A stretch of DNA of 64,000 nucleotides from Tipula vernalis (taxonomy: Eukaryota > Arthropoda > Insecta > Diptera > Tipulidae), in NCBI GenBank assembly GCA_958295665.1, contig OY282560.1, positions 86,962,311 through 87,026,310 on the forward strand. The letters are read 5' to 3'. Below the pieces are notes generated by a model, which was not told the DNA's origin, did no database searches, and saw nothing but the letters and a program-made list of their open reading frames with translations. Both the position numbers and the translations under genes were made by a program. Positions within the stretch are counted from its first letter, which is position 1, and each line of letters begins with the position of its first letter. Positions 1 to 14,455 of the stretch are shown here, piece by piece.

Positions 1-2290
1 ATAAAACCGTTGTCAAGAGCACAATTGCAGGTTTTCGATTTTGTAGCTCTGATTTTATGGTCTATAGTCCAGGTGATTTTCAATAAAATTGAATTTTCTA
101 CAAAATGTGTAGAAATATTCGAACGATCCAAATGCCCATTGGCATGACAATTACAGGTCTCAATGCCTATCGATAGAGGTATCAATCATCGGAATCGGAG
201 CACAATTGCAGGTTTTCGATTTTGTAGCTCTGATTTTGTGGTCTATAGTCCAGGTGATTTTCAATAAAATTGAATTTTCTACAAAATGTGTAGAAATATT
301 CGAACGATCCAAATGCCCATTAGCATGATAATTACAGGCCTCAATGCCTATCGGTAGAGGTATCAATGCCTATCGATTTGCAGGTTTTCGATTTTGTAGC
401 TCTGATTTTGTGGTCTATAGTCCAGGTAATTTTCAATAAAATTGAATTTTCTACTAAATGTGTAGAAATATTCGATCGATCCAAATGCCCATTGGCATGA
501 CAATTACAGGTCTCAATGCCTATCGATAGAGGTATCAATCATCGGAATTGGAGCACAACTGCAGGTTTTTGATTTTGTAGCTCTGATTTTGTGGTCTATA
601 GTCCAGGTGATTTTCAATAAAATTGAATTTTCTACAAAATGTGTAGAAATATCCGAACGATCCATAAAACCGTTGTCATGAGCACAATTGCAGGTTTTCG
701 ATTTTGTAGCTCTGATTTTATGGTGTCCAGGTGATTTTCAATAAAATTGAATTTTCTACAAAATGTGTAGAAATATTCGATCGATCCAAATGCCAATTGG
801 CATGACAATTACAGGTCTCAATGCCTATCGATAGAGGTATCAATCATCGGAATCGGAGCACAATTGCAGGTTTTCGATTTGGTAGCTCTGATTTTGTGGC
901 CTATAGTCCAGGTGATTTTCAATAAAATTGAATTTTCTACAAAATGTGTAGAAATATTCGAACGATCCAAATGCCCATTGGCATGACAATTACAGGTCTC
1001 AATGCCTATCGATAGAGGTATCAATCATCGAAATCGGAGCACAATTGCAGGTTTTTGATTTTGTAGCTCTGATTTTGTGGTCTATAGTCCAGGTGATTTT
1101 CAATAAAATTGAATTTTCTACAAAATGTGTAGAAATATTCGAACGATCCAAATGCCCATTGGCATGACAATTACAGGCCTCAATGCCTATCGGTAGAGGT
1201 ATCAATCATCGGAATCGGAGCACAATTGCAGGTTTTTGATTTTGTAGCTCTGATTTTGTGGCCTATAGTCCAGGTGATTTTCAATAAAATTGAATTTTCT
1301 ACAAAATGTGTAGAAATATTCGAACGATCCAAATGCCAATTGGCATGACAATTACAGGTCTCAATGCCTATCGATAGAGGTATCAATCATCGGAATCGGA
1401 GCACAATTGCAGGTTTTCGATTTGGTAGCTCTGATTTTGTGGCCTATAGTCCAGGTGATTTTCAATAAAATTGAATTTTCTATAAAATGTGTAGAAATAT
1501 TCGAACGATCCAAATGCCCATTGGCATGACAATTACAGGTCTCAATGCCTATCGATAGAGGTATCAATCATCGGAATCGGAGCACAATTGCAGGTTTTTG
1601 ATTTTGTAGCTCTGATTTTGTGGTCTATAGTCCAGGTGATTTTCAATAAAATTGAATTTTCTACAAAATGTGTAGAAATATTCGAACGATCCACATGCCA
1701 ATTGGCATGACAATTACAGGTCTCAATGCCTATCGATAGAGGTATCAATCATCGGAATCGGAGCACAATTACAGGTTTTCGATTTTGTAGCTCTGATTTT
1801 GTGGTCTATAGTCCAGGTGATTTTCAATAAAATTGAATTTTCTACAAAATGTGTACAAATATTCGAACGATCCAAATGCCCATTGGCATGACAATTACAG
1901 GCCTCAATGCCTATCGGTAGAGGTATCAATCATCGGAATCGGAGCACAATTGCAGGTTTTTGATTTTGTAGCTCTGATTTTGTGGTCTATAGTCCAGGTG
2001 ATTTTCAATAAAATTGAATTTTCTACAAAATGTGTAGAAATATTCGAACGACTCAAATGCCAATTGGCATGACAATTACAGGTCTCAATGCCTATCGATA
2101 GAGGTATCAATCATCGGAATCGGAGCACAATTGCAGGTTTTCGATTTGGTAGCTCTGATTTTGTGGCCTATAGTCCAGGTGATTTTCAATAAAATTGAAT
2201 TTTCTACAAAATGTGTAGAAATATTCGAACGATCCAAATGCCCATTGGCATGACAATTACAGGTCTCAATGCCTATCGATAGAGGTATCA

Positions 2291-3323
2291 ATCATCGAAA
2301 TCGGAGCACAATTGCAGGTTTTCGATTTTGTAGCTCTGATTTTGTGGTCTATAGTCTCCAGGTGATTTTCAATAAATTGGAATTTTCTACAAAATGTGTA
2401 GAAATATTCGAACGATCCAAATGCCCATTGGCATGACAATTACAGGTCTCAATGCCTATCGATAGAGGTATCAATCATCGGAATCGGAGCACAATTGCAG
2501 GTTTTTGATTTTGTAGCTCTGATTTTGTGGTCTATAGTCCAGGTGATTTTCAATAAAATTGAATTTTCTACAAAATGTGTAGAAATATTCGAACGATCCA
2601 CATGCCAATTGGCATGACAATTACAGGTCTCAATGCCTATCGATAGGGGTATCAATCATCGGAATCGGAGCACAATTGCAGGTTTTTGATTTTGTAGCTC
2701 TGATTTTGTGGTCTATAGTCCAGGTGATTTTCAATAAAATTGAATTTTCTACAAAATGTGTAGAAATATCCGAACGATCCATAAAACCGTTGTCATGAGC
2801 ACAATTGCAGGTTTTCGATTTTGTAGCTCTGATTTTATGGTGTCCAGGTGTTTTCAATAAAATTGAATTTTCTACAAAATGTGTAGAAATATTCGAACGA
2901 TCCAAATGCCCATTGGCATGACAATTACAGGTCTCAATGCCTATCGATAGAGGTATCAATCATCGAAATCGGAGCACAATTGCAGGTTTTCGATTTTGTA
3001 GCTCTGATTTTGTGGTCTATAGTCTCCAGGTGATTTTCAATAAATTGGAATTTTCTACAAAATGTGTAGAAATATTCGAACGATCCAAATGCCCATTGGC
3101 ATGACAATTACAGGTCTCAATGCCTATCGATAGAGGTATCAATCATCGGAATCGGAGCACAATTGCAGGTTTTTGATTTTGTAGCTCTGATTTTGTGGTC
3201 TATAGTCCAGGTGATTTTCAATAAAATTGAATTTTCTACAAAATGTGTAGAAATATTCGAACGATCCACATGCCAATTGGCATGACAATTACAGGTCTCA
3301 ATGCCTATCGATAGAGGTATCAA
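2291..3323. repeat. 668-bp duplicated block in satellite
   Basis: A run of variant monomers (AATCATCGAAATCGG start, CTATAGTCTCCAGG and AATAAATTGGAATT) at 2291-2655 recurs at 2959-3323, exactly 668 bp downstream. The following monomer is the same in both copies, including its CACATGCCAATTGG variant. The block mixes 183-, 181-bp and short units, so the copying unit was a multi-monomer block rather than a single monomer. Confidence 0.75.
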
Positions 3324-6300
3324 TCATCGGAATCGGAGCACAATTACAGTTTTTCGATTTTGTAGCTCTGATTTTGTGGTCTATAGTCCAGGTGATTTTC
3401 AATAAAATTGAATTTTCTACAAAATGTGTAGAAATATCCGAACGATCCATAAAACCGTTGTCAAGAGCACAATTGCAGGTTTTCGATTTTGTAGCTCTGA
3501 TTTTATGGTCTATAGTCCAGGTGATTTTCAATAAAATTGAATTTTCTACAAAATGTGTAGAAATATCCGAACGATCTAAATGTTCATTAGCATGACAATT
3601 ACAGGTCTCAATGCCTATCGATAGAGGTATCAATCATCGGAATCGGAGCACAATTGCAGGTTTTCGATTTTGTAGCTCTGATTTTGTGGTCTATAGTCCA
3701 GGTGATTTTCAATAAAATTGAATTTTCTACAAAATGTGTAGAAATATCCGAACGATCCAAATGCCCATTGGCATGACAATTACAGGTCTCAATGCCTATC
3801 GATAGAGGTATCAATCATCGGAATCGGAGCACAATTGCAGGTTTTTGATTTTGTAGCTCTGATTTTGTGGTCTATAAGTCCAGGTGATTTTCAATAAAAT
3901 TGAATTTTCTACAAAATGTGTAGAAATATCCGAACGATCCATAAAACCGTTGTCATGAGCACAATTGCAGGTTTTCGATTTTGTAGCTCTGATTTTATGG
4001 TGTCCAGGTGATTTTCAATAAAATTGAATTTTCTACAAAATGTGTAGAAATATTCGATCGATCCAAATGCCAATTGGCATGACAATTACAGGTCTCAATG
4101 CCTATCGATAGAGGTATCAATCATCGGAATCGGAGCACAATTGCAGGTTTTCGATTTTGTAGCTCTGATTTTGTGGTCTATAGTCCAGGTGATTTTCAAT
4201 AAAATTGAATTTTCTACAAAATGTGTAGAAATATCCGAACGATCCATAAAACCGTTGTCAAGAGCACAACTGCAGGTTTTCGATTTTGTAGCTCTGATTT
4301 TATGGTCTATAGTCCAGGTGTTTTCAATAAAATTGAATTTTCTACAAAATGTGTAGAAATATTCGAACGATCCAAATGCCCATTGGCATGACAATTACAG
4401 GTCTTAATGCCTATCGATAGAGGTATCAATCATCGAAATCGGAGCACAATTGCAGGTTTTCGATTTTGTAGCTCTGATTTTGTGGTCTATAGTCTCCAGG
4501 TGATTTTCAATAAAATTGAATTTTCTACAAAATGTGTAGAAATATTCGATCGATCCAAATGCCCATTGGCATGACAATTACAGGTCTCAATGCCTATCGA
4601 TAGAGGTATCAATCATCGGAATCGGAGCACAATTGCAGGTTTTCGATTTTGTAGCTCTGATTTTGTGGTCTATAGTCCAGGTGATTTTCAATAAATTGGA
4701 ATTTTCTACAAAATGTGTAAAAATATCCGAACGATCCAAATGCCCATTAGCATGACAATTACAGGTCTCAATGCCTATCGATAGAGGTATCAATCATCGG
4801 AATCGGAGTACAATTGCAGGTTTTCGATTTTTTAGCTCTGATTTTGTGGTCTATAGTCCAGGTGATTTTCAATAAAATTGAATTTTCTACAAAATGTGTA
4901 GAAATATTCGAACGATCCAAATGCCCATTGGCATGACAATTACAGGTCTCAATGCCTATCGATAGAGGTATCAATCATCGGAATCGGAGCACAATTGCAG
5001 GTTTTTGATTTTGTAGCTCTGATTTTGTGGTCTATAAGTCCAGGTGATTTTCAATAAAATTGAATTTTCTACAAAATGTGTAGAAATATCCGAACGATCC
5101 AAATGCCCATTGGCATGACAATTACAGGTCTCAATGCCTATCGATAGAGGTATCAATCATCGGAATCGGAGCACAATTGCAGGTTTTCGATTTTGTAGCT
5201 CTGATTTTGTGGTCTATAGTCCAGGTGATTTTCAATAAAATTGAATTTTCTACAAAATGTGTAGAAATATTCGATCGATCCAAATGCCAATTGGCATGAC
5301 AATTACAGGTCTCAATGCCTATCGATAGAGGTATCAATCATCGGAATCGGATCACAATTGCAGGTTTTCGATTTTGTAGCTCTGATTTTATGGTCTTATA
5401 GTCCAGGTGATTTTCAATAAAATTGAATTTTCTACAAAATGTGTAGAAATATTCGAACGATCCAAATGCCCATTGGCATGACAATTACAGGCCTCAATGC
5501 CTATCGATAGAGGTATCAATCATCGGAATCGGAGCACAATTGCAGGTTTTTGATTTTGTAGCTCTGATTTTGTGGTCTATAAGTCCAGGTGATTTTCAAT
5601 AAAATTGAATTTTCTACAAATGTGTAGAAATATTCGAACGATCCAAATAACCGTTGTCATGAGCACAATTGCAGGTTTTCGATTTTGTAGCTCTGATTTT
5701 ATGGTCTATAGTCCAGGTGATTTTCAATAAAATTGAATTTTCTACAAAATGTGTAGAAATATTCGATCGATCCAAATGCCCATTGGGATGACAATTACAG
5801 GTCTCAATGCCTATCGATAGAGGTATCAATCATCGGAATCGGAGCACAATTGCAGGTTTTCGATTTTGTAGCTCTGATTTTGTGGTCTATAGTCTTCAGG
5901 TGATTTTCAATAAAATTGAATTTTCTACAAAATGTGTAGAAATATTCGAACGATCCAAATGCCCATTGGCATGACAATTACAGGCCTCAATGCCTATCGG
6001 TAGAGGTATCAATCATCGGAATCGGAGCACAATTGCAGGTTTTTGATTTTGTAGCTCTGATTTTGTGGTCTATAGTCCAGGTGATTTTCAATAAAATTGA
6101 ATTTTCTACAAAATGTGTAGAAATATTCGAACGATCCAAATGCCAATTGGCATGACAATTACAGGTCTCAATGCCTATCGATAGAGGTATCAATCATCGG
6201 AATCGGAGCACAATTGCAGGTTTTCGATTTGGTAGCTCTGATTTTGTGGCCTATAGTCCAGGTGATTTTCAATAAAATTGAATTTTCTACAAAATGTGTA

Positions 6301-9011
6301 GAAATATTCGAACGATCCAAATGCCAATTGGCATGACAATTACAGGTCTCAATGCCTATCGATAGAGGTATCAATCATCGGAATCGGAGCACAATTACAG
6401 GTTTTCGATTTTGTAGCTCTGATTTTGTGGTCTATAGTCCAGGTGATTTTCAATAAAATTGAATTTTCTACAAAATGTGTAGAAATATCCGAACGATCCA
6501 TAAAACCGTTGTCATGAGCACAATTGCAGGTTTTCGATTTTGTAGCTCTGATTTTGTGGTCTATAGTCCAGGTGTTTTCAATAAAATTGAATTTTCTACA
6601 AAATGTGTAGAAATATTCTAACGATCCAAATGCCCATTGGCATGACAATTACAGGTCTCAATGCCTATCGATAGAGGTATCAATCATCAAAATCGGAGCA
6701 CAATTGCAGGTTTTCGATTTTGTAGCTCTGATTTTGTGGTCTATAGTCTCCAGGTGATTTTCAATAAAATTGAATTTTCTACAAAATGTGTAGAAATATT
6801 CGAACGATCCAAATGCCCATTGGCATGACAATTACAGGTCTCAATGCCTATCGATAGAGGTATCAATCATCGGAATCGGAGCACAATTGCAGGTTTTCGA
6901 TTTTGTAGCTCTGATTTTGTGGTCTATAGTCCAGGTGATTTTCAATAAAATTGAATTTTCTACAAAATGTGTAGAAATATTCGAACGATCCAAATGCCCA
7001 TTGGCATGACAATTACAGGTCTCAATGCCTATCGATAGAGGTATCAATCATCGGAATCGGAGCACAATTGCAGGTTTTCGATTTTGTAGCTCTGATTTTG
7101 TGGTCTATAGTCTTCAAGTGATTTTCAATAAAATTGAATTTTCTACAAAATGTGTAGAAATATTCGAACGATCCAAATGCCAATTGGCATGACAATTACA
7201 GGTCTCAATGCCTATCGATAGAGGTATCAATCATCGGAATCGGAGCACAATTGCAGGTTTTCGATTTTGTAGCTCTGATTTTGTGGTCTATAGTCCAGGT
7301 GATTTTCAATAAAATTGAATTTTCTACAAAATGTGTAGAAATATCCGAACGATCCATAAAACCGTTGTCAAGAGCACAATTGCAGGTTTTCGATTTGGTA
7401 GCTCTGATTTTGTGGCCTATAGTCCAGGTGATTTTCAATAAAATTGAATTTTCTACAAAATGTGTAGAAATATTCGAACGATCCAAATGCCCATTGGCAT
7501 GACAATTACAGGTCTCAATGCCTATCGATAGAGGTATCAATCATCGGAATCGGAGCACAATTACAGGTTTTCGATTTTGTAGCTCTGATTTTGTGGTCTA
7601 TAGTCCAGGTGATTTTCAATAAAATTGAATTTTCTACAAAATGTGTAGAAATATCCGAACGATCCATAAAACCGTTGTCATGAGCACAATTGCAGGTTTT
7701 CGATTTGGTAGCTCTGATTTTGTGGCCTATAGTCCAGGTGATTTTCAATAAAATTGAATTTTCTACAAAATGTGTAGAAATATTCGAACGATCCAAATGC
7801 CCATTGGCATGACAATTACAGGTCTCAATGCCTATCGATAGAGGTATCAATCATCGGAATCGGAGCACAATTGCAGGTTTTCGATTTTGTAGCTCTGATT
7901 TTGTGGTCAGTCCAAGTGATTTTCAATAAAATTGAATTTTCTACAAAATGTGTAGAAATATTCGAACGATCCAAATGCCCATTGGCATGACAATTACAGG
8001 TCTCAATGCCTATCGATAGAGGTATCAATCATCGGAATCGGAGCACAATTGCAGGTTTTCGATTTTGTAGCTCTGATTTTGTGGTCTATAGTCTTCAGGT
8101 GATTTTCAATAAAATTGAATTTTCTACAAAATGTGTAGAAATATTCGAACGATCCAAATGCCCATTGGCATGACAATTACAGGCCTCAATGCCTATCGAT
8201 AGAGGTATCAATCATCGGAATCGGAGCACAATTGCAGGTTTTTGATTTTGTAGCTCTGATTTTGTGGTCTATAGTCCAGGTTATTTTCAATAAAATTGAA
8301 TTTTCTACAAAATGTGTAGAAATATCCGAACGATCCATAAAACCGTTGTCAAGAGCACAATTGCAGGTTTTCGATTTTGTAGCTCTGATTTTATGGTCTA
8401 TAGTCCAGGTGATTTTCAATAAAATTGAATTTTCTACAAAATGTGTAGAAATATTCGAACGATCCAAATGCCCATTAGCATGACAATTACAGGTCTCAAT
8501 GCCTATCGATAGAGGTATCAATCATCGGAATCGGAGCACAATTGCAGGTTTTCGATTTTGTAGCTCTGATTTTGTGGTCTATAGTCCAGGTGATTTTCAA
8601 TAAAATTGAATTTTCTACAAATGTGTAGAAATATTCGAACGATCCAAATAACCGTTGCCATGAGCACAATTGCAGGTTTTCGATTTTGTAGCTCTGATTT
8701 TATGGTCTATAGTCCAGGTGATTTTCAATAAAATTGAATTTTCTACAAAATGTGTAGAAATATTCGAACGATCCAAATGCCCATTAGCATGATAACTACA
8801 GGCCTCAATGCCTATCGGTAGAGGTATCAATCATCGGAATCGGAGCACAATTGCAAGTTTTCGATTTTGTAGCTCTGATTTTGTGGTCTATAGTCCAGGT
8901 GATTTTCAATAAAATTGAATTTTCTACAAAATGTGTAGAAATATTCGAACGATCCAAATGCCCATTGGCATGACAATTACAGGTCTCAATGCCTATCGAT
9001 AGAGGTATCAA

Positions 9012-12000
9012 TCATCGGAATTGGAGCACAATTGCAGGTTTTCGATTTTGTAGCTCTGATTTTGTGGTCTATAAGTCCAGGTGATTTTCAATAAAATTGA
9101 ATTTTCTACAAAATGTGTAGAAATATCCGAACGATCCATAAAACCGTTGTCATGAGCACAATTGCAGGTTTTCGATTTTGTAGCTCTGATTTTATGGTGT
9201 CCAGGTGATTTTCAATAAAATTGAATTTTCTACAAAATGTGTAGAAATATTCGATCGATCCAAATGCCAATTGGCATGACAATTACAGGTCTCAATGCCT
9301 ATCGATAGAGGTCTCAATCATCGGAATCGGAGCACAATTGCAGGTTTTCGATTTTGTAGCTCTGATTTTGTGGTCTATAGTCCAGGTGATTTTCAATAAA
9401 ATTGAATTTTCTACAAATGTGTAGAAATATTCGAACGATCCAAATGCCCATTAGCATGATAATTACAGGCCTCAATGCCTATCGGTAGAGTTATCAATGC
9501 CTATCGATTTGCAGGTTTTCGATTTTGTAGCTCTGATTTTGTGGTCTATAGTCCAGGTGATTTTCAATAAAATTGAATTTTCTACAAAATGTGTAGAAAT
9601 ATTTGAACGATCCAAATGCCAATTGGCATGACAATTACAGGTCTCAATGCCTATCGATAGAGGTATCAATCATCGGAATCGGAGCACAATTGCAGGTTTT
9701 CGATTTTGTAGCTCTGATTTTGTGGCCTATAGTCCAGGTGATTTTCAATAAAATTGAATTTTCTACAAAATGTGTAGAAATATTCGAACGATCCAAATGC
9801 CCATTCGGATGACAATTACAGGTCTCAATGCCTATCGATAGAGGTATCAATCATCGGAATCGGAGCACAATTACAGGTTTTCGATTTTGTAGCTCTGATT
9901 TTGTGGTCTATAGTCTCCAGGTGATTTTCAATAAAATTGAATTTTCTACAAAATGTGTAGAAATATTCGAACGATCCAAATGCCCATTGGCATGACAATT
10001 ACAGGCCTCAATGCCTATCGGTAGAGGTATCAATCATCGGAATCGGAGCACAATTGCAGGTTTTTGATTTTGTAGCTCTGATTTTGTGGTCTATAGTCTT
10101 CAGGTGATTTTCAATAAAATTGAATTTTCTACAAAATGTGTAGAAATATTCGAACGATCCAAATGCCAATTGGCATGACAATTACAGGCCTCAATGCCTA
10201 TCGGTAGAGGTATCAATCATCGGAATCGGAGCACAATTGCAGGTTTTTGATTTTGTAGCTCTGATTTTGTGGTCTATAGTCCAGGTGATTTTCAATAAAA
10301 TTGAATTTTCTACAAAATGTGTAGAAATATTCGAACGATCCAAATGCCAATTGGCATGACAATTACAGGCCTCAATGCCTATCGGTAGAGGTATCAATCA
10401 TCGGAATCGGAGCACAATTGCAGGTTTTTGATTTTGTAGCTCTGATTTTGTGGTCTATAGTCCAGGTGATTTTCAATAAAATTGAATTTTCTACAAAATG
10501 TGTAGAAATATTCGAACGATCCAAATGCCCATTAGCATGATAATTACAGGCCTCAATGCCTATCGGTAGAGGTATCAATGCCTATCGATTTGCAGGTTTT
10601 CGATTTTGTAGCTCTGATTTTGTGGTCTATAGTCCAGGTGATTTTCAATAAAATTGAATTTTCTACTAAATGTGTAGAAATATTCGAACGATCCAAATGC
10701 CCATTGGCATGACAATTACAGGCCTCAATGCCTATCGATAGAGGTATCAATCATCGGAATCGGAGCACAATTGCAGGTTTTTGATTTTGTAGCTCTGATT
10801 TTGTGGTCTATAGTCCAGGTGATTTTCAATAAAATTGAATTTTCTACAAAATGTGTAGAAATATCCGAACGATCCATAAAACCGTTGTCAAGAGCACAAT
10901 TGCAGGTTTTCGATTTTGTAGCTCTGATTTTATGGTCTATAGTCCAGGTGATTTTCAATAAAATTGAATTTTCTACAAAATGTGTAGAAATATCCGAACG
11001 ATCCAAATGCCCATTAGCATGACAATTACAGGCCTCAATGCCTATCGATAGAGGTATCAATCATCGGAATCGGAGCACAATTGCAGGTTTTTGATTTTGT
11101 AGCTCTGATTTTGTGGTCTATAGTCCAGGTGATTTTCAATAAAATTGAATTTTCTACAAAATGTGTAGAAATATCCGAACGATCCATAAAACCGTTGTCA
11201 AGAGCACAATTGCAGGTTTTCGATTTTGTAGCTCTGATTTTATGGTCTATAGTCCAGGTGATTTTCAATAAAATTGAATTTTCTACAAAATGTGTAGAAA
11301 TATCCGAACGATCCAAATGCCCATTAGCATGACAATTACAGGTCTCAATGCCTATCGATAGAGGTATCAATCATCGGAATCGGAGCACAATTGCAAGTTT
11401 TCGATTTTGTAGCTCTGATTTTGTGGTCTATAGTCCAGGTGATTTTCAATAAAATTGAATTTTCTACAAAATGTGTAGAAATATTCGAACGATCCAAATG
11501 CCCATTGGCATGACAATTACAGGCCTCAATGCCTATCGATAGAGGTATCAATCATCGGAATCGGAGCACAATTGCAGGTTTTTGATTTTGTAGCTCTGAT
11601 TTTGTGGTCTATAGTCCAGGTGATTTTCAATAAAATTGAATTTTCTACAAAATGTGTAGAAATATCCGAACGATCCATAAAACCGTTGTCAAGAGCACAA
11701 TTGCAGGTTTTCGATTTTGTAGCTCTGATTTTATGGTCTATAGTCCAGGTGATTTTCAATAAAATTGAATTTTCTACAAAATGTGTAGAAATATCCGAAC
11801 GATCCAAATGCCCATTAGCATGACAATTACAGGTCTCAATGCCTATCGATAGAGGTATCAATCATCGGAATCGGAGCACAATTGCAAGTTTTCGATTTTG
11901 TAGCTCTGATTTTGTGGTCTATAGTCCAGGTGATTTTCAATAAAATTGAATTTTCTACAAAATGTGTAGAAATATTCGAACGATCCAAATGCCCATTGGC

Positions 12001-12042
12001 ATGACAATTACAGGTCTCAATGCCTATCGATAGAGGTATCAA
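9012..12042. repeat. Higher-order satellite block A (3031 bp)
   Basis: This block runs through the same ordered series of variant monomers as the next two blocks. A monomer with AATTGGAGCAC is followed by a short unit, a GAGGTCTCAATC monomer, a 172-bp monomer with AGAGTTATCAATG, a CATTCGGATGAC monomer, several TATCGGTAGAGG monomers and a second 172-bp monomer. It lacks one 183-bp monomer found in block B and has two additional pieces (310 bp and 491 bp, near 11035-11835). This accounts exactly for its length, 618 bp more than block B. Confidence 0.8.
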
Positions 12043-14455
12043 TCATCGGAATTGGAGCACAATTGCAGGTTTTCGATTTTGTAGCTCTGATTTTGTGGTC
12101 TATAAGTCCAGGTGATTTTCAATAAAATTGAATTTTCTACAAAATGTGTAGAAATATCCGAACGATCCATAAAACCGTTGTCATGAGCACAATTGCAGGT
12201 TTTCGATTTTGTAGCTCTGATTTTATGGTGTCCAGGTGATTTTCAATAAAATTGAATTTTCTACAAAATGTGTAGAAATATTCGATCGATCCAAATGCCA
12301 ATTGGCATGACAATTACAGGTCTCAATGCCTATCGATAGAGGTCTCAATCATCGGAATCGGAGCACAATTGCAGGTTTTCGATTTTGTAGCTCTGATTTT
12401 GTGGTCTATAGTCCAGGTGATTTTCAATAAAATTGAATTTTCTACAAATGTGTAGAAATATTCGAACGATCCAAATGCCCATTAGCATGATAATTACAGG
12501 CCTCAATGCCTATCGGTAGAGTTATCAATGCCTATCGATTTGCAGGTTTTCGATTTTGTAGCTCTGATTTTGTGGTCTATAGTCCAGGTGATTTTCAATA
12601 AAATTGAATTTTCTACAAAATGTGTAGAAATATTTGAACGATCCAAATGCCAATTGGCATGACAATTACAGGTCTCAATGCCTATCGATAGAGGTATCAA
12701 TCATCGGAATCGGAGCACAATTGCAGGTTTTCGATTTTGTAGCTCTGATTTTGTGGCCTATAGTCCAGGTGATTTTCAATAAAATTGAATTTTCTACAAA
12801 ATGTGTAGAAATATTCGAACGATCCAAATGCCCATTCGGATGACAATTACAGGTCTCAATGCCTATCGATAGAGGTATCAATCATCGGAATCGGAGCACA
12901 ATTACAGGTTTTCGATTTTGTAGCTCTGATTTTGTGGTCTATAGTCTCCAGGTGATTTTCAATAAAATTGAATTTTCTACAAAATGTGTAGAAATATTCG
13001 AACGATCCAAATGCCCATTGGCATGACAATTACAGGCCTCAATGCCTATCGGTAGAGGTATCAATCATCGGAATCGGAGCACAATTGCAGGTTTTTGATT
13101 TTGTAGCTCTGATTTTGTGGTCTATAGTCTTCAGGTGATTTTCAATAAAATTGAATTTTCTACAAAATGTGTAGAAATATTCGAACGATCCAAATGCCAA
13201 TTGGCATGACAATTACAGGCCTCAATGCCTATCGGTAGAGGTATCAATCATCGGAATCGGAGCACAATTGCAGGTTTTTGATTTTGTAGCTCTGATTTTG
13301 TGGTCTATAGTCTCCAGGTGATTTTCAATAAAATTGAATTTTCTACAAAATGTGTAGAAATATTCGAACGATCCAAATGCCCATTGGCATGACAATTACA
13401 GGCCTCAATGCCTATCGGTAGAGGTATCAATCATCGGAATCGGAGCACAATTGCAGGTTTTTGATTTTGTAGCTCTGATTTTGTGGTCTATAGTCCAGGT
13501 GATTTTCAATAAAATTGAATTTTCTACAAAATGTGTAGAAATATTCGAACGATCCAAATGCCAATTGGCATGACAATTACAGGCCTCAATGCCTATCGGT
13601 AGAGGTATCAATCATCGGAATCGGAGCACAATTGCAGGTTTTTGATTTTGTAGCTCTGATTTTGTGGTCTATAGTCCAGGTGATTTTCAATAAAATTGAA
13701 TTTTCTACAAAATGTGTAGAAATATTCGAACGATCCAAATGCCCATTAGCATGATAATTACAGGCCTCAATGCCTATCGGTAGAGGTATCAATGCCTATC
13801 GATTTGCAGGTTTTCGATTTTGTAGCTCTGATTTTGTGGTCTATAGTCCAGGTGATTTTCAATAAAATTGAATTTTCTACTAAATGTGTAGAAATATTCG
13901 AACGATCCAAATGCCCATTGGCATGACAATTACAGGCCTCAATGCCTATCGATAGAGGTATCAATCATCGGAATCGGAGCACAATTGCAGGTTTTTGATT
14001 TTGTAGCTCTGATTTTGTGGTCTATAGTCCAGGTGATTTTCAATAAAATTGAATTTTCTACAAAATGTGTAGAAATATCCGAACGATCCATAAAACCGTT
14101 GTCAAGAGCACAATTGCAGGTTTTCGATTTTGTAGCTCTGATTTTATGGTCTATAGTCCAGGTGATTTTCAATAAAATTGAATTTTCTACAAAATGTGTA
14201 GAAATATCCGAACGATCCAAATGCCCATTAGCATGACAATTACAGGTCTCAATGCCTATCGATAGAGGTATCAATCATCGGAATCGGAGCACAATTGCAG
14301 GTTTTCGATTTTGTAGCTCTGATTTTGTGGTCTATAGTCCAGGTGATTTTCAATAAAATTGAATTTTCTACAAAATGTGTAGAAATATTCGAACGATCCA
14401 AATGCCCATTGGCATGACAATTACAGGTCTCAATGCCTATCGATAGAGGTATCAA
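12043..14455. repeat. Higher-order satellite block B (2413 bp)
   Basis: The diagnostic monomer variants of block A recur here 3031 bp downstream (AGAGTTATCAATG at about 9487 and 12518). They recur again 2413 bp further on in block C. Compared with block A there is one extra 183-bp monomer around 13230-13410 and one fewer copy of the 310-bp and 491-bp pieces. Confidence 0.85.
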
